Assembly: GCA_020746105.1 (NCBI GenBank)
Contig: CM036617.1
Location: forward strand, 17,420,037-17,484,036
From: Trogon surrucura
Lineage: Eukaryota; Chordata; Aves; Trogoniformes; Trogonidae
Direction: 5' to 3'
DNA length: 64,000 nucleotides
Shown: positions 51,601 through 63,113 of the stretch, piece by piece
Position numbering within the stretch: the stretch's first letter is position 1
Layout of the letters: each line of letters opens with the position of its first letter
Program-made: the position numbers and the translations under genes
Notes under the pieces: model-generated
What the model saw: the letters and a program-made list of their open reading frames with translations, nothing else
What the model was told of the DNA's origin: nothing
Database searches by the model: none

Positions 51601-51650
51601 GAACAGTCACGATCTCTCTGCCAGCTATGTCTGGGGAAAAGAAAGTACAC
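48612..51650 (-). mobile_element. Young CR1 LINE with intact ORF2, 5'-truncated
   Basis: This ~3-kb element is in antisense orientation. In plus-strand view it opens with three 'agaatcat' octamer tail units (48612-48636) and a short 3' UTR (to 48704). The complete ORF2 follows (stop codon 48705-48707, first ATG 51590-51588). Coding continues in frame upstream of that ATG to a stop at 51683-51681, and the first ~50-60 bp of this still look CR1-like. Beyond about 51650 the DNA returns to AT-rich unique sequence, so ORF1 and the 5' UTR are absent. No target duplication is visible, which fits CR1, where duplications are usually missing. The open frame and near-identical tail copy at 47.24 kb point to a recent insertion. 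The subfamily is not named because no library comparison was possible. Confidence 0.95.
48705..51590 (-). CDS. CR1 ORF2: AP endonuclease / reverse transcriptase, intact
   Basis: ORF2 nicks target DNA with an apurinic-type endonuclease and copies its RNA by target-primed reverse transcription. The open frame has 985 codons to 51662, but that upstream start is TTG. The first ATG is at 51590, giving 961 residues, a normal CR1 ORF2 length. Numbering from 51662: endonuclease motifs are TNAR (68-71, Asn69), TETWWD (95-100, Glu96), YYRPP (170-174), GDFN (201-204) and SDH (269-271). Reverse transcriptase motifs are NYRPVSLTS (561-569), YLDFSKAFD (631-639, catalytic Asp633), [12 protein letters not shown] (687-698) and FADD (719-722, catalytic Asp pair). 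The C-terminal CR1 blocks [12 protein letters not shown] (890-901) and [16 protein letters not shown] (958-973) are complete. No stop, frameshift or missing catalytic residue is seen. It is probably not expressed from its own promoter because the 5' end is gone. Confidence 0.93.
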   Translation of the reverse strand: MKGDGVIAGIAAGQCSRNYEDWVASHPPRVRSVCSACSLKCLYTNARSMGNKQEELETWVRAGDYDLVAITETWWDSSHDWNVVMGGYVLFRKDRPARRGGGVALYVKEQLQCLEYHPGMEEEQVESVWVRIKGQAGRRDTVVGVYYRPPDQGEEVDEAFYRQLKAVSQSQALVVVGDFNFPDICWKDNSASQPQSRRFLQCIDDNFLMQMVEEPTRRGALLDLILANKEDLVEAVKVEGCLGCSDHEMVEFRISCSRNKIASRIATLDFAKANFGFFKQLLEKIPWARLFEGKGAQDSWLAFRDCFYRAQDQSIPTRRKSRKGARRPAWLNRDLLGKLKGKRRIYRSWKAGLATWEEYKAVVRGCREATRKAKASLELNLARGVKDNRKSFFKYVADKTNTRGNVGPLMNEVGALVTHDTEKAELLNAFFASVYSAGGCPEEPRSPEAPEEVRAVEEYALVDEDWIRDQLSNLDIHKSMGPDGMHPRVLRELADVIARPLSIIFAKSWETGEVPEDWREANVTPVFKKGKKEDPGNYRPVSLTSIPGKVMERLILGAISRHIRDKRVIRDSQHGLTKGKSCLTNLIAFYEDITRWIDDGRAVDVVYLDFSKAFDTVSHSILAAKLQKCGLDSRVVRWTVNWLRGRSQRVLVNGAEYGWRPVSSGVPQGSVLGPVLFNIFIHDLDEGLESTISKFADDTKLGGVADTPEGCAAIQRDLDRLEGWAGKNLMKYNKGKCRVLHLGRNNPRFQYKLGNDLLESSVGERDLGVLVDSRMTMSQQCALVARKANGILGCIRRGVVSRSREVLLPLYSALVRPHLEYCVQFWAPQFKKDRELLERVQHRATRMIKGVEHLPYEKRLRELGLFSLEKRRLRGDLINVYKYIKGECHEDGARLFSVTTTDRTRGNGLKLEHKRFRLNSRRNFFSVRVTEPWNRLPREVVESPSLETFKTCLDTFLCGIV

Positions 51651-53924
51651 CAAGACTTGCAATTCTAAAAGTAAAATACCTTATTTCAGTTTGAAAATCA
51701 TTTGACAAATGGTACCTGCAACTCTGCACTTGGTACATTCAGTAAAATCCCTGAACATGTGATCAGCTTTGTAGCTCAGCAGTGGTGAAATATTTAGTCA
51801 ATGCAGTACTGAAAGGGCACTTCTTAGAAATTTTCAATTGCCATCTCATGGAAGGTCACAGCTTTCCTACTGTTAATATAAACTATTGGCAGACTCAAAC
51901 CATACAGCTAAACCCAAAAATATAATTTTTAGGATTAAATTCTCAACCAAATTTGCAAAATAAGACCTGAGTCATAGTGGTAGAATTCTGTTCTGGACCC
52001 TCAATAAAATCACTGAGACAAAAGATGATGGCATGGACCATGAGCAGGCTGGCATATGGTGAAAATTCTGAGTGAATCTGTACAGCAGGGGCTGGCCACT
52101 TACTATCCCTTCTTCTCATTAACATGTGTTTTCAAATCCAGTCAACAGAGGAGGTAAAACTAAGGCTTGGTTGGGAAACTCTTTGAGATGTTCACGTTGA
52201 TTGTGAAAGAATGTATATAGAAAGCGTCTCTACTCCTATCCGTGCAAGAAGTGTTTCAGCAAATGGTGAAGAGGCCTGAATTTCACTTGTAAAGAATAAA
52301 GCACCATGGCCTGTACTAACACGTTTTTCCTAAGAACCATAATTCTAGTTCCATTACTAATGGTAATTTTGCTAGCCTGAGAGCAATCATAAACAATGTT
52401 GTAACACAATACCTGGAAAAATGACACTATCTCAAAAAATGATAAATCTCAGCTGCCTTTTACACAAACAAGCACTTAAGTATTATACTAGAAGTGGTAA
52501 AAGCTAATGATACTGAAAACTAGTGGCAAAGTAAACTGTTCTTGTTAAAAATGTATTGTAAACTGAGGTACGATCATTTTGACAGGACAGATTAATGTAA
52601 TGTTTGACTATAGCAAAATAGAGAGGAAAGGAGGTATGAATAAACAGCAGGAGACCAGAAGGTAATTCAAGGGCAGAGGAAGTAGAACACAAACACCGAT
52701 CTGCATTTCTGCTGCGTCCCTGAGCAACAGCACTCAGAAAAAGCAGGTCAACTCACCAGGTGGTAGACCATGCAACTGTTTGATGCTGAACCCTCTTGAG
52801 GATGCTTTTAACACAAATGTCCAAGGAACAATACAGTGTATAAGCAGCTTCAGCATCAGAGAAATTTTTTCTTTTAAAGAAGATGGGAAATTCAGCCAAG
52901 CTTTCTGGAACTTTTTCTCAAAAATCCAATCCCTGTCATGTTACAGAGCACCAAGAACTGATTCATATTAGAACACATATTGCTGTGAATTTCACTGCTT
53001 TTTCGCTGGAAAGATAAAAAACTTTCCTCAACACTTCACCACCATCACAGTCCTTTCTGAACAGCGTATACAAGACCAGATTCGGAGGCTCTGAAGGCTC
53101 CACACATTTCTTCTTCCATTAGTTAGTTTTCTGCACTGTCTACTAAGCTTTCTCCTTTGTCATTAATATCTCTATTATTCACACTCTTTCTATTTCAATG
53201 CCATACTCTGGATAATCTTTTGAGAGCGCTCAATGCCATCACACAATTCTTTCAGTCATTTCTTCCCCAAAACTGATCATCTACTCTTCCACACTATCTT
53301 CTATGCAGATTGTATCATTTCTAGACTGGAATAACAGACTCCTTTACCATCTTCCCACTCAAATCCATTTTCTCATAAAAAGTTTCTCCTATGGAAAAAA
53401 GGGAAAAGAAACAGAAAAACACAGCAGGTCAAAATCAGAGAGGATTTTTTCATTTCTTCATAGAACAAAAAAATTTTGAAACTACAGAGGTGTATTTCTA
53501 GCCTCACTTTTCGTTGGCTAAGCTATGAAAATTGGTTTGAGCCCAGAAGCAGACTGTGACTATCTTCATATGCAAATTTATCTAAATATTATTAGTATTA
53601 TGCTTAGACATATTTTTCATAAATCACAATTTACTTCATTTCAGGGAGGCAGGTATTTTTACTCATCAAATCCTGGACACTAACTATTGTGTAAATATGT
53701 ACAGTTGGCCTGCATTTTGCATCTGTGTTTAAATAATCCCGAGTGAGCTACAGTTTTACTGCAAATTAAATATTTATACATGCAAGAATTTACACATTCA
53801 CAGAAAATAACAGTGGATGGGAACGGAATTCTTGTGACATCCTTATAGTAGCTATCCATATCGTATAATATGCTATGATATAATATAATATAATCAATTT
53901 CCTAAAATCATTTTCCTGAAAACC
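51651..53924. other. Unique AT-rich non-coding DNA
   Basis: No gene recognised. A short ATAAT-type microsatellite lies at 53876-53894. All frames are under 65 codons. Confidence 0.5.
53876..53894. repeat. (ATAAT)n microsatellite
   Basis: Three to four consecutive TAATA/ATAAT units. Confidence 0.8.
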
Positions 53925-54990
53925 AAAATACTTTACCCTCATTTCCTTTCCAGTCTAAATTTATTCCCGGACAGTTTGTTCTCCCTTGTTCCCAAGCCAA
54001 CACTATTCTTTAGCTTAAACAGTTCCTTCCTGTCTCTGCCTTTACCATCCTGATGTATTTAAAGACAGCAATCTTATCCCTTCTTTGCTTTTGTTCTGCT
54101 AAAATTCTAAGCTCTTTCAGCGTCCTTTCATGAAATAGACTCTTCCTTCCCCTGAGAATCATAAGAGCCTGTCTCTTGCACTTTTTCAAATTCATCTCTC
54201 CTGACTATGAATGAGGAATTGAACAAAATATTCTAGATGAGGTCTCATCCAAGCCTGCTACAGTGGCATTAATATTCTCCCTCCTTCCACTGGAAATGTC
54301 TCCCCTGACACATCCCAGTCTTTTACTAGCTTTTTTTCACTGTCACATTACAATGGTAGCACACAAATTATTCTGTGATTGATGAATGCACTCAGATACA
54401 CTTCCGTCCCATTGGCCGCCCATTGATAAGCTCTAAGATAATTACAAGGGCTTTGTTTGATTTCATTTATTATTCCCCAATAACTAAAGTCCTTTGTACT
54501 TCATAATTTTAGATGTTATTCTATTTATATTATATTAATCCTAATGGCATCTCTCAATGTACGACATCCTATTACGACTCCATATTACCAGTACCTGCCA
54601 TTTTCAAATAATCAGCACATTTCATTAGTACATTTCTACTTTTAGAGGGGAGTTTATTAACCACAGCATCAAATGACCTGCATCTTGATAAGGACTCTGA
54701 AATGCTTTCCCTCCTAGCACTTAGCTTAAGAATTCTCAGTTCAGCATTATCCATTTCTTTTCTTCCTGTTAGCTGTACTCACTTTAAGCTTTTTATGTTT
54801 ATCTCAGTTTTTCCTAGCAAATCTCCACCTAGAATTATTGTGTGCTTTATTAAAGGTGAGTTATGTAATGATTCAGATTGATTATATCTTCTAAGATCTC
54901 TCTGTTCCGAAAAGCAATTATCTTATGAAAGAAAGGCGTAATTTCAGTCTAGCCTAATTTACTTTTTGTAATCCTGTTTCTTATTATCCC
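53925..54990 (-). mobile_element. Ancient, heavily diverged CR1 LINE
   Basis: A 61-codon minus-strand frame (54195-54010) reads 'ILRGRKSLFHERTLKELRIL' and 'KIAVFKYIRM'. This parallels the CR1 block '..[25 protein letters not shown]' with many changes. Moving to higher coordinates, further antisense CR1 landmarks appear in the expected order. These are 'aacaaaatattctagatgag' plus 'gtctcatccaagcc' (54216-54257, encoding the YC.QFWAP region), 'acacatcccagtcttttac' (54308-54327), and a 'gtaatcctgtttcttatta' stretch (54968-54986), with less certain similarity between them. No frame is preserved over distance. The pattern fits the old CR1 layer shared across sauropsids. Limits are approximate. Confidence 0.62.
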
Positions 54991-56859
54991 ATTTCATGTT
55001 TTTCTCATTTTTTTCATCAAAGCTTCCAGTTGTCCAAATCAGTCCAAGTCACCTATTCCACATTCCTGACAGGTATTCATTTACTTCCAATATAGTATTT
55101 TTCTCCTGCCCCCACCACCTCTACCTCTATCTTTATCTTTCTAGTCGTACTGATCTCCCAAATCCTTACCACCAGATCCATGACTTAAACTGTCATTCTT
55201 TTCAGAATTATCCATCCCCAAGACAATTTTATTTATCTTATTGAACTCAGTGCCAATCTCAGTTACAACTATTTCCATACCTACTGCCTTACTTCACTTC
55301 CCACAGCAGGTACACAGTGTCACCATTCCAATTAAAAATTGAACCAGCCATTCAATTAATAGTGAGACTTATCAATTTAACTCTGTCCCTTTGCTGTCCT
55401 TATCACATCCCAGCCTGCTCCTTCCTTCATTGTTTTCCTCTTTATTTGTTTTTTCTTCTGTAGAACATTATTACAGCTTTTAGTTTGTATATTCTGCTAT
55501 AAAAAGACAAGGAACAACTGCAACAGCACACGGTGAAATAAACAGGGCTTTCTTAGACTTGCAGCCAAAAGAAATTTGTCTATCTACATGAATTTTCCAC
55601 TTCTTGCTGCTGACTCAGTGTGCCAAGGATAAATTGAGCACTCAGAGTTTACAACAGAGGTATTGCCCATAAATTAAACTCATGCCCTGTTTAAGATGTG
55701 GAGAATGTACTCCTGTACTTGCTGAAAAGTGTAACCCATACAGTGTTTTCAAGATGATTGTCACATATGAGTTGTTCAGACCAAGTTGTGCCCCACTCTC
55801 TACGTAAAGTATCAGGGGGATCAGCTCAGGAATGCATTGAACATTGAATCTCCAAAGCTCTGAAGTACTAAAACTGCTTGTTGGTTCTTGTTCTATAATA
55901 GTATTCAGACAGTTGAACTCAGTCTTGCTCAGCTTCTTATACTTCTTAACTCTTTCCCCTCCTTTTTAGACTTGATGGTGGGGAGAAACAGGGAGGAGAA
56001 CCCAAAGGGGAGTACTGCCTAGATACAATTTTTTCATTTCGGAGATAACTCCATCTCCAGAGATCATCCAAACTGTGATAGATGGTTAATGTTAGGCTTA
56101 CTTCTTCATTTCTTGTGGAAGATGTGAGCAGGTACTGAACACTCCTAAGCAGAGCAAATTAATAGAAAATTCTCTCATGCTGTTCAAATAGGGAATACTC
56201 TTCAAATATTGCAGTCCTCTGAGACAAGCTGTATTTACCAAAGTCTGCATAACTGCTGAGAGTACCACTGTTTAAAAATTTACAACATCCAATACTCACA
56301 CCTCAGCAAACCCACATTTTAGAAATGAATGGAAGAAATAATAAAGGTTCAAGTTTTCCTGTGTTAGCCTAGAGGGGCATGTATGTAAATAGTTGCTATG
56401 AACTTTTTCTTTTTTTTAAGTGTGATGTTGAATTATTTGGACATGCTGTAAAGCTATCTGGCACTCTGTGACCTAATAGAAAAGCAAACCTTAAGAATTT
56501 ACTATTATACAACAGTAACCTGGAGAGAGAAATACTCTGCAGAGAGGGAAGGAAGTGTAAGCTGCAGAAAATTAATAATAGCCATTTCTCTATGAAAGAA
56601 GAGTGACCTACTCCTAGCTAAATTTTTTTTTTTTCTTGTTTCACATTTCACAGTCTCCCTTATCTCCTTCTGCCATGGAGCTACACTTTTCCATTTCCCT
56701 AGCTTGCATTCAGAGGCCTTTAGCCCTTTAAATCTGGCATACCCAAACTGACCAGAAAGGGTTTTTTTGGAAAATGTGACATCTTCTTTCTCAGTCAACA
56801 GATCAAATGGTACCTTTCTTTTTCTCCTGTTCTATTACTCTACTGGTCTTAAGGTTGAT

Positions 56860-56990
56860 GTATATTTTTATTGTATATTTATATTTATATTTATTGTATA
56901 TATACAATTATATACAATATATATTGTATATTGTGTATATATAGTATATTTATATGCATATGTATATTGTATATATTTTATTTGATGTGT
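56860..56990. repeat. TATT/TGTATA-rich low-complexity tract with palindromes
   Basis: About 130 bp is built of TATTTA and TTGTATA units. Inside are two perfect palindromes: 16 bp at 56893-56908 (ATTGTATATATACAAT) and 20 bp at 56911-56930 (TATACAATATATATTGTATA). The tract could extrude hairpins and is expected to vary in length between individuals. Confidence 0.85.
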
Positions 56991-57352
56991 ATTTTATCTG
57001 AAGATAAGACATGATAAAAATCACTGTGAGGTATATACACGTATATAGGAAGAGCTATTACACAGATTTGTGGAATACCACAAAAGGAGAGGAAAAAATA
57101 AGAATAAGAAAGTATTTCCCTGCATTTAATGCCTTTGCTATGCAAACAACCAGATTTTGAATGAGACCTACAGTTTGATGAGTCCTAGGTAGGTCAGGTC
57201 AAGATGTAAAACAGTTAATTTTTTTTAGCAGAAATGCTTAATTCTTTACCAGTGCTCACAGATAGATTTCTGTACAATCACACACATGACATGCTGAATG
57301 TGCACCATGATAACTTGAAGAAAGGTTGCTGTGCCTGCTACCCTTTTCACTT

Positions 57353-57377
57353 AAAAAAAAAAAAGAAGAAAAGAAAG
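57353..57377. repeat. A/G-rich low-complexity tract
   Basis: Twelve A followed by GAAGAAAAGAAAG. It creates the Lys-rich stretch of a spurious plus-strand frame. Confidence 0.75.
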
Positions 57378-58525
57378 TGTTGGAGAGTGTCAATCCATCT
57401 TTCCTGTTTTCTTATTTCTCCTGTGGATTCTTTTCCTTTCGCTACCTCACCTCTCCATCCTGAATTCCCTTCAGTATTGCTCTCATCCAAATGCTGTGCA
57501 AAGTCAGTGGCAATATCACAAGGGGAAGTGGCAGAGGTCCATCTTTCGGGGTTTCTGCTTTCACCCTCTCAGAAAAGCATCATTCTGATACAGGCTGAAG
57601 TAATGGGACCCGCAGTGCACCCGGACTCACCTTGGTTCCTCCCTTTTATTATTGTCTCATAGGCTGGGGACTGGCATCTGAGGAAACACTGGAGATGGTT
57701 TCCTGAGACAGCTGAAAAGCACAATGTGTTGAAAGGAGTGTGATATGAGCTTGGGATAACATAGACACAGATACAAGAGAGGTGAAACTGCCTGAATATG
57801 TTTTTTTTACTACAGTTTAACAGAGCTCTGATGGTACAGTTATAAGTGAACACATTTAAATAGTCTCTAGGATCAATAAGCTTCAGCAGTGATCATGACA
57901 GTCCTGCGATCATGGTGATAAACACAGATTAGTGAGAACTGAGGTCTTGCTTTTGCTTGGAGACATTTTTTTTATATTATCCTGGGCAACTCAGATTTTG
58001 TATTTCGCATTCCCCTTTCTACCCAAATGAGTGTAGTTCTTCAGTTCATCACTGTAGCATTGTGAAACTAAGACCTTCACTCTGAAGACATGAGGTGTTT
58101 TGTAGTTCTATGTTATCTACATAGGAAGGCTCTTAAGATACGACACAAGAAAAAAGAATTTAGCACTTAAAATGCAAAAATGGAGAAGTTTATATCACTA
58201 GAAAAGAACAAGAAAATGGATGCTGTATCCACATTCAGAAAGAACATTAAGTTACAGTGTGAGGTAATGGCAGTCTATCTTCAACCACTCTTGAAGTGGG
58301 AGAAGGATACACACATTTGGACATTGCACTAAAAAGATGCTTTTGAAAAAATTTAGAAAACATTTTGCTGTCATTGTTTACAACTTCAATACAGGGTGAA
58401 ATTTCATCTTTATAGACAATAAGCAAAGATACATTTTTGATTACAAAAGGCAGTAACAAAACTTTCTGAGGTAAAATCGTCACGTTAGGATGCATTATTT
58501 CATTAAGACACACAAAGCTGACATT

Positions 58526-58608
58526 TAATAATAAAGTTATCTAACAATAATAATGGTAATAATGACAATAATATAAATAACATTAATAAAACCTTATAAT
58601 AATAAAGT
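58526..58608. repeat. (AAT)n-rich low-complexity tract
   Basis: Repeated AATAAT and ATAATA units are interrupted by single substitutions over about 80 bp: a decaying trinucleotide microsatellite. Confidence 0.75.
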
Positions 58609-61600
58609 TTTCTATTTCAAGTATAAGAAGTATTTCTCTTCCAAGAAACATGAAGAATGTTTTGGAGAATCATATGAGAGGTCAAATATATTTCATCTTT
58701 TGCCACACTTATCATGAATAAGGCAAAAAATAATGCCCAGCTGCAGTTTCTCTCTGATGCTAATGGGGCTGTTGATCCCAAAAATAATTGCACAGAGCCT
58801 CACAGAAATCAGAAATATTGTCATCTGGGTCAGTGGCAGTATTCTTACCTGTTATTCTGAATGTCACAGTGTTTACAAATCAGCATCTTTGAGCTCTTGC
58901 CTCACACGGCAATGTGAGATGATGAAGTTATTTGGAAATTTGTGCAAAATCATCCTCTTTGTATGGGACAGTCCCAGTTTCCTGTTAGAAAGGAAAGAAC
59001 TGTGGCATTTAAAAAGCATTAATTAGTTAATGCACCAATGAGCATTTACTGGTATGCAGAGCTGACATACACCCCAGATATTTTGGAAACCATAAAGGAA
59101 GCTAAGACTCATGGAAGTTCAAAGCGTATATTTGTTCATTAAATGACAGGTGTGTTCCCAATAAAAATGTGCTTACAGGGGTACCTCTTCAAAAGAAAAG
59201 TTGCTTCAGACAAATTTTTTTACTGTCTTATGTAAAAAGAAACAGAACAGGAGAATAGCTGTGAACAGATCCTCGCTGGGTGATTTTGTTCCAAATTAAC
59301 ACTGTTTTACTCTCTGTATTCAGCCAGCCTCAGCAGGTGGGGAAGTTGATTTTCTTTGTTTAGTTCATAATTGAAAAACTAGATTTTGTTTTTTTCCTGG
59401 GAAATTTTGCTGCAGAGAAGACTGCATTAGTTAATGATAAAACATCCAAGAGTGAGGGTGGAATACCATTGTGTAAGATCTATAAATACATGCTGGGTTT
59501 CTATATATATCTCATAAATGCAATTAGACTAGGAAGTGCTGTACTACTGTTATCTTCATGGAACAAGTGTTACTGAAAATTTCTGTAATGTATCCACTAT
59601 CAGATGTCACAGCATCTGTTGTCCCAAAGTATCAAACTGGTTTTAACCACCTTCACAATTATTTTACTTTTCGGGAGAAAGTCCTCAGGTATAGCTACAG
59701 CTTGCAGTGGCTCCAATTGAAAATGAAATTAACCCTTCCAGACAGGAAAGATGAGCTGTTCTTGATGTGAAAAGGTGTGAAAAGCTGTTTTGAGCAACTT
59801 TATTTGACATAAACTGCATTGGATTTAGCATGCTGCAAATAGCATTTGGTTTCCAATGTTTCTCACAGCTCCTCTGTACCTGCACAGTTCTGGTTTCTGT
59901 TTTATTCTTCAGGGAACCAGTTACTATTAACTTCCTTTGAAACACAGCCATCATGTTACATCATGGGATATGTTAGACATGAGCTCTTCATCTACCGTTA
60001 TGCTGATCAGCAAGGATCCATCCCAATCACCTTTGTGTATGACTTGCCTAATCACAATGACAATAATCTGAAAACTAACGTGAGTCACTGCATTAAAAAA
60101 TCTGTAAGAATACATCATACATAATATACAAAAGTATTTTAAGTGCATACAGAATATACTGAGCCTTCAGTGTAACAAATTAATTGAACTGAATTGAATT
60201 ATTGTGAATGGGGAGCAAAATCTTGTTTGCTAAACCCAAAATGGACGCACCACGATCAGTTGGAGTAATGGACGGCAATAATATACAAATACACATCAAA
60301 GATAGACTGCTGGAACAGCCTGTGGAGCTCTGCGTGCAAATACATACAGCACAGAGTGGCTTTATTTCATTTCAATACAGAAAAATGAAATAACAAGGAA
60401 AAAAAAATAAAGTATATAATATCCAGCAAAAATAGGCTGCTAAAGAAAAACAAAACCTGCTATGAGGATAAAAGTGTTTACCTCGCAAAGCAGCATTTTA
60501 GTTTTTGATTCACTGCATTTTGCTAAAGATTTAAACTCTAGTAAGCAGAAGATATGTACACACTCTAATAAAATGTAATTTTTTGTGGAGATATTTTTTT
60601 TTTTACTCCTAAATTCCATTTCTGAGGAATGTTACAGACTTCAGTGGATATTAGGCCTTCTTGTTTCCTGCTCTGTTATATTTAAAAAAAATGCATATAT
60701 TGATCTGCATAGGAATCAATTCTGATGTCCATAACTTGGAATTTTCAAGGACTTTTAAACCGTTCCTAATATTGATTCCTCTGAATTGAGTGGTAAAATC
60801 CTCGCTGGCCTTAGCAAAAACAGAATCAAGACAATATTATGTGGAATTTTTCTTTCCTTTTCTTTTTTTTTCACTTTGATGTGCATATTTTTTCTTTGTC
60901 TCAGAATCTATCCTTTTTAGCTTATAAACAGTTTGATTAATAATAAAACTGAGAGGCATCTGGGTATGGTCAAGGAAAATAACACCCTTGGCCATGAAAA
61001 TCTAGAAAAATAAAACTTTCACATAACAAGGAGTTTCTCCTATCCAAGACTGCTTTCTACACAGTCAAAAATCCATTCATGAGATATGTCACAAAGAAAA
61101 TATTTTTGACTAATATTGTGAGCTGCTTTCTGCTTCTATATGAAGTCCAGTCATAGAACATGTATAGCTAAAATTCTTGTCTGCAGTGGCTGTCAATAGT
61201 CCCTTGACTATATTTTCAGAGGGAATATATCAGTTAGTTAAAGGTAACATTTGTTCTGTTTCTGCTTTAAAAAAAATACGCAAATTTCACAGTTATTTAA
61301 ATCTCCCTCTTTGGGGACAGGGTTAGCAGTAGGATCGGACCGATCCACAAGTGTGCAGTAACTGAATAAACCTCTGTTGCAGTGAATATTTGTGCAGCCT
61401 AAAGGCGGCCTGAGAGCATCACCCTGAAGTAGCCCATAGTGTCATGAGAAAGGTTTCAACTAAAACAGCAAAATCACAGGATCTATTTGGATTTCTGAAA
61501 CTAAATACAAAAAAACCCCACAAATTTATAAAGGCAAATATACCTTCCAAATTCTTCATGCATGTCACGTCTACGTTGCTATTATTATTACTTGTCGGAG

Positions 61601-63093
61601 GTCTTGGTTTTTGCCCTCTACTGCACTGGAACACATATGAAATCTGATATTTTATAATATTTTTTTTTGTTAGAGAGAAAAAGTAAAAGTGTTTCCTGTC
61701 AGTTCTGTCCCAGAATATGTCCTTTTTAGTTTTCTGCAGTGTCCTGAGACTTGATTCCATGTTGAAAGAGAGTTGAATTCTCTCTATTGTGCTGGTGACA
61801 TTCTGGTCTGTGCTTCTGTTTATTTACCCTGGAGCACCAAGATCAATACCTTCACCTGTGTGATGTTGTACACAGCAGACAACCACTTTTGTGATGGACT
61901 AAGTAAACAAGAAATTGTTGGGAAGACAGCTGCAAGATTTGCCTAGGACTTTTTTTGATCACTTTGTAGTCAGGTGCTTTGAGCTAAAGTTTTGTATTAC
62001 TGGGTTAATTTGATATTTTCTTCTAGAAAGTTTAGCAACATGGTATTATAACATGATGTTTTATATGGGGTCTGAGAGAAGTATATGCCTTTCAGTGACT
62101 GTCCTATTATAAAAGATACCATGTTGGTACAATGAGGTCTCATTTGGCTTATACTTAAGGTCTGAACACTGCAATTCCAGCATGTGACTGCACATGAAAT
62201 ATGATGCTGCAATGGTCAGACTGGAAGACTTCTGTATGAGGACTTAATGATCCACATAATGACTAATTCAGGTGTATACTTCTGCATCATGGATACCACA
62301 AGACTTCTACTTAATCAAGGCATAGCTCATCAACAGTATAATTAATCAATGAATACACAGTTGATGCAAAATTATTCAATGTACATGTAGTCCCTGTGTA
62401 CTTAATCAAAAGTATGACCATAATATTGTCTTGCCCACTTGAAATATTAGATGCACCTCTTTATCTTTATTAATGAGATGAGAATATTACACCATACTGC
62501 CCAAAAGCTAAAGCAAAGTCAGCATTCCAGGATTGATCGCTCCAAGTGACTGATGAAGCTGTACTCCATAAGGGCACTGGTGAACCTCACTACAGATGGG
62601 ATCTGTGGTGAATGTTCTGATCAGAGATTCATCCAATGACGTATCATCTCAGGGTTCCCAGTATGAGAAAGGGATATGAGATTTCATAATTTGCTGTTGC
62701 GTTTCCTAGGTTTTTAGTAAGTGGTTATCTATCTTGCAAGTACGTGTGCCTTCCTTATTTGGGTTCAGATAAACCAGCACTACCTGGTGCAAACCAGTCA
62801 TTTATAATGTGAAGGTTAACTGCATGAAAAAAAAAGAAGTGTTCTGCCTTCAGGTATTTATGTCTGAGGTATTGTATAATTAACAGATAAAAATTGTTTA
62901 CATATGGAATAGGTACTTGCTCTGTGGTCTTTCACATTAGGTAGTCTAAAATATGAGAGCAAGGCTTATCTGGATGAAATACAGGGACAATTCCCTGAGG
63001 AACAGTATTCTGAGTTCTTTTTCTGATGGCGTACACTTTTCTTTAATATCTAACATGCTCCACTAGACAGAAATCTTTCTTCCTCCTATTCTT

Positions 63094-63113
63094 AAAAAAA
63101 ACCAAAAAAAACC
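63094..63113. repeat. A8CC-type short tandem repeat
   Basis: Two units of A-run plus CC in tandem. Confidence 0.7.

Noticed and set aside
57234-57662. 142-codon plus-strand frame
   Set aside because: It includes a Lys run from a poly-A/purine tract, with no domain before or after.
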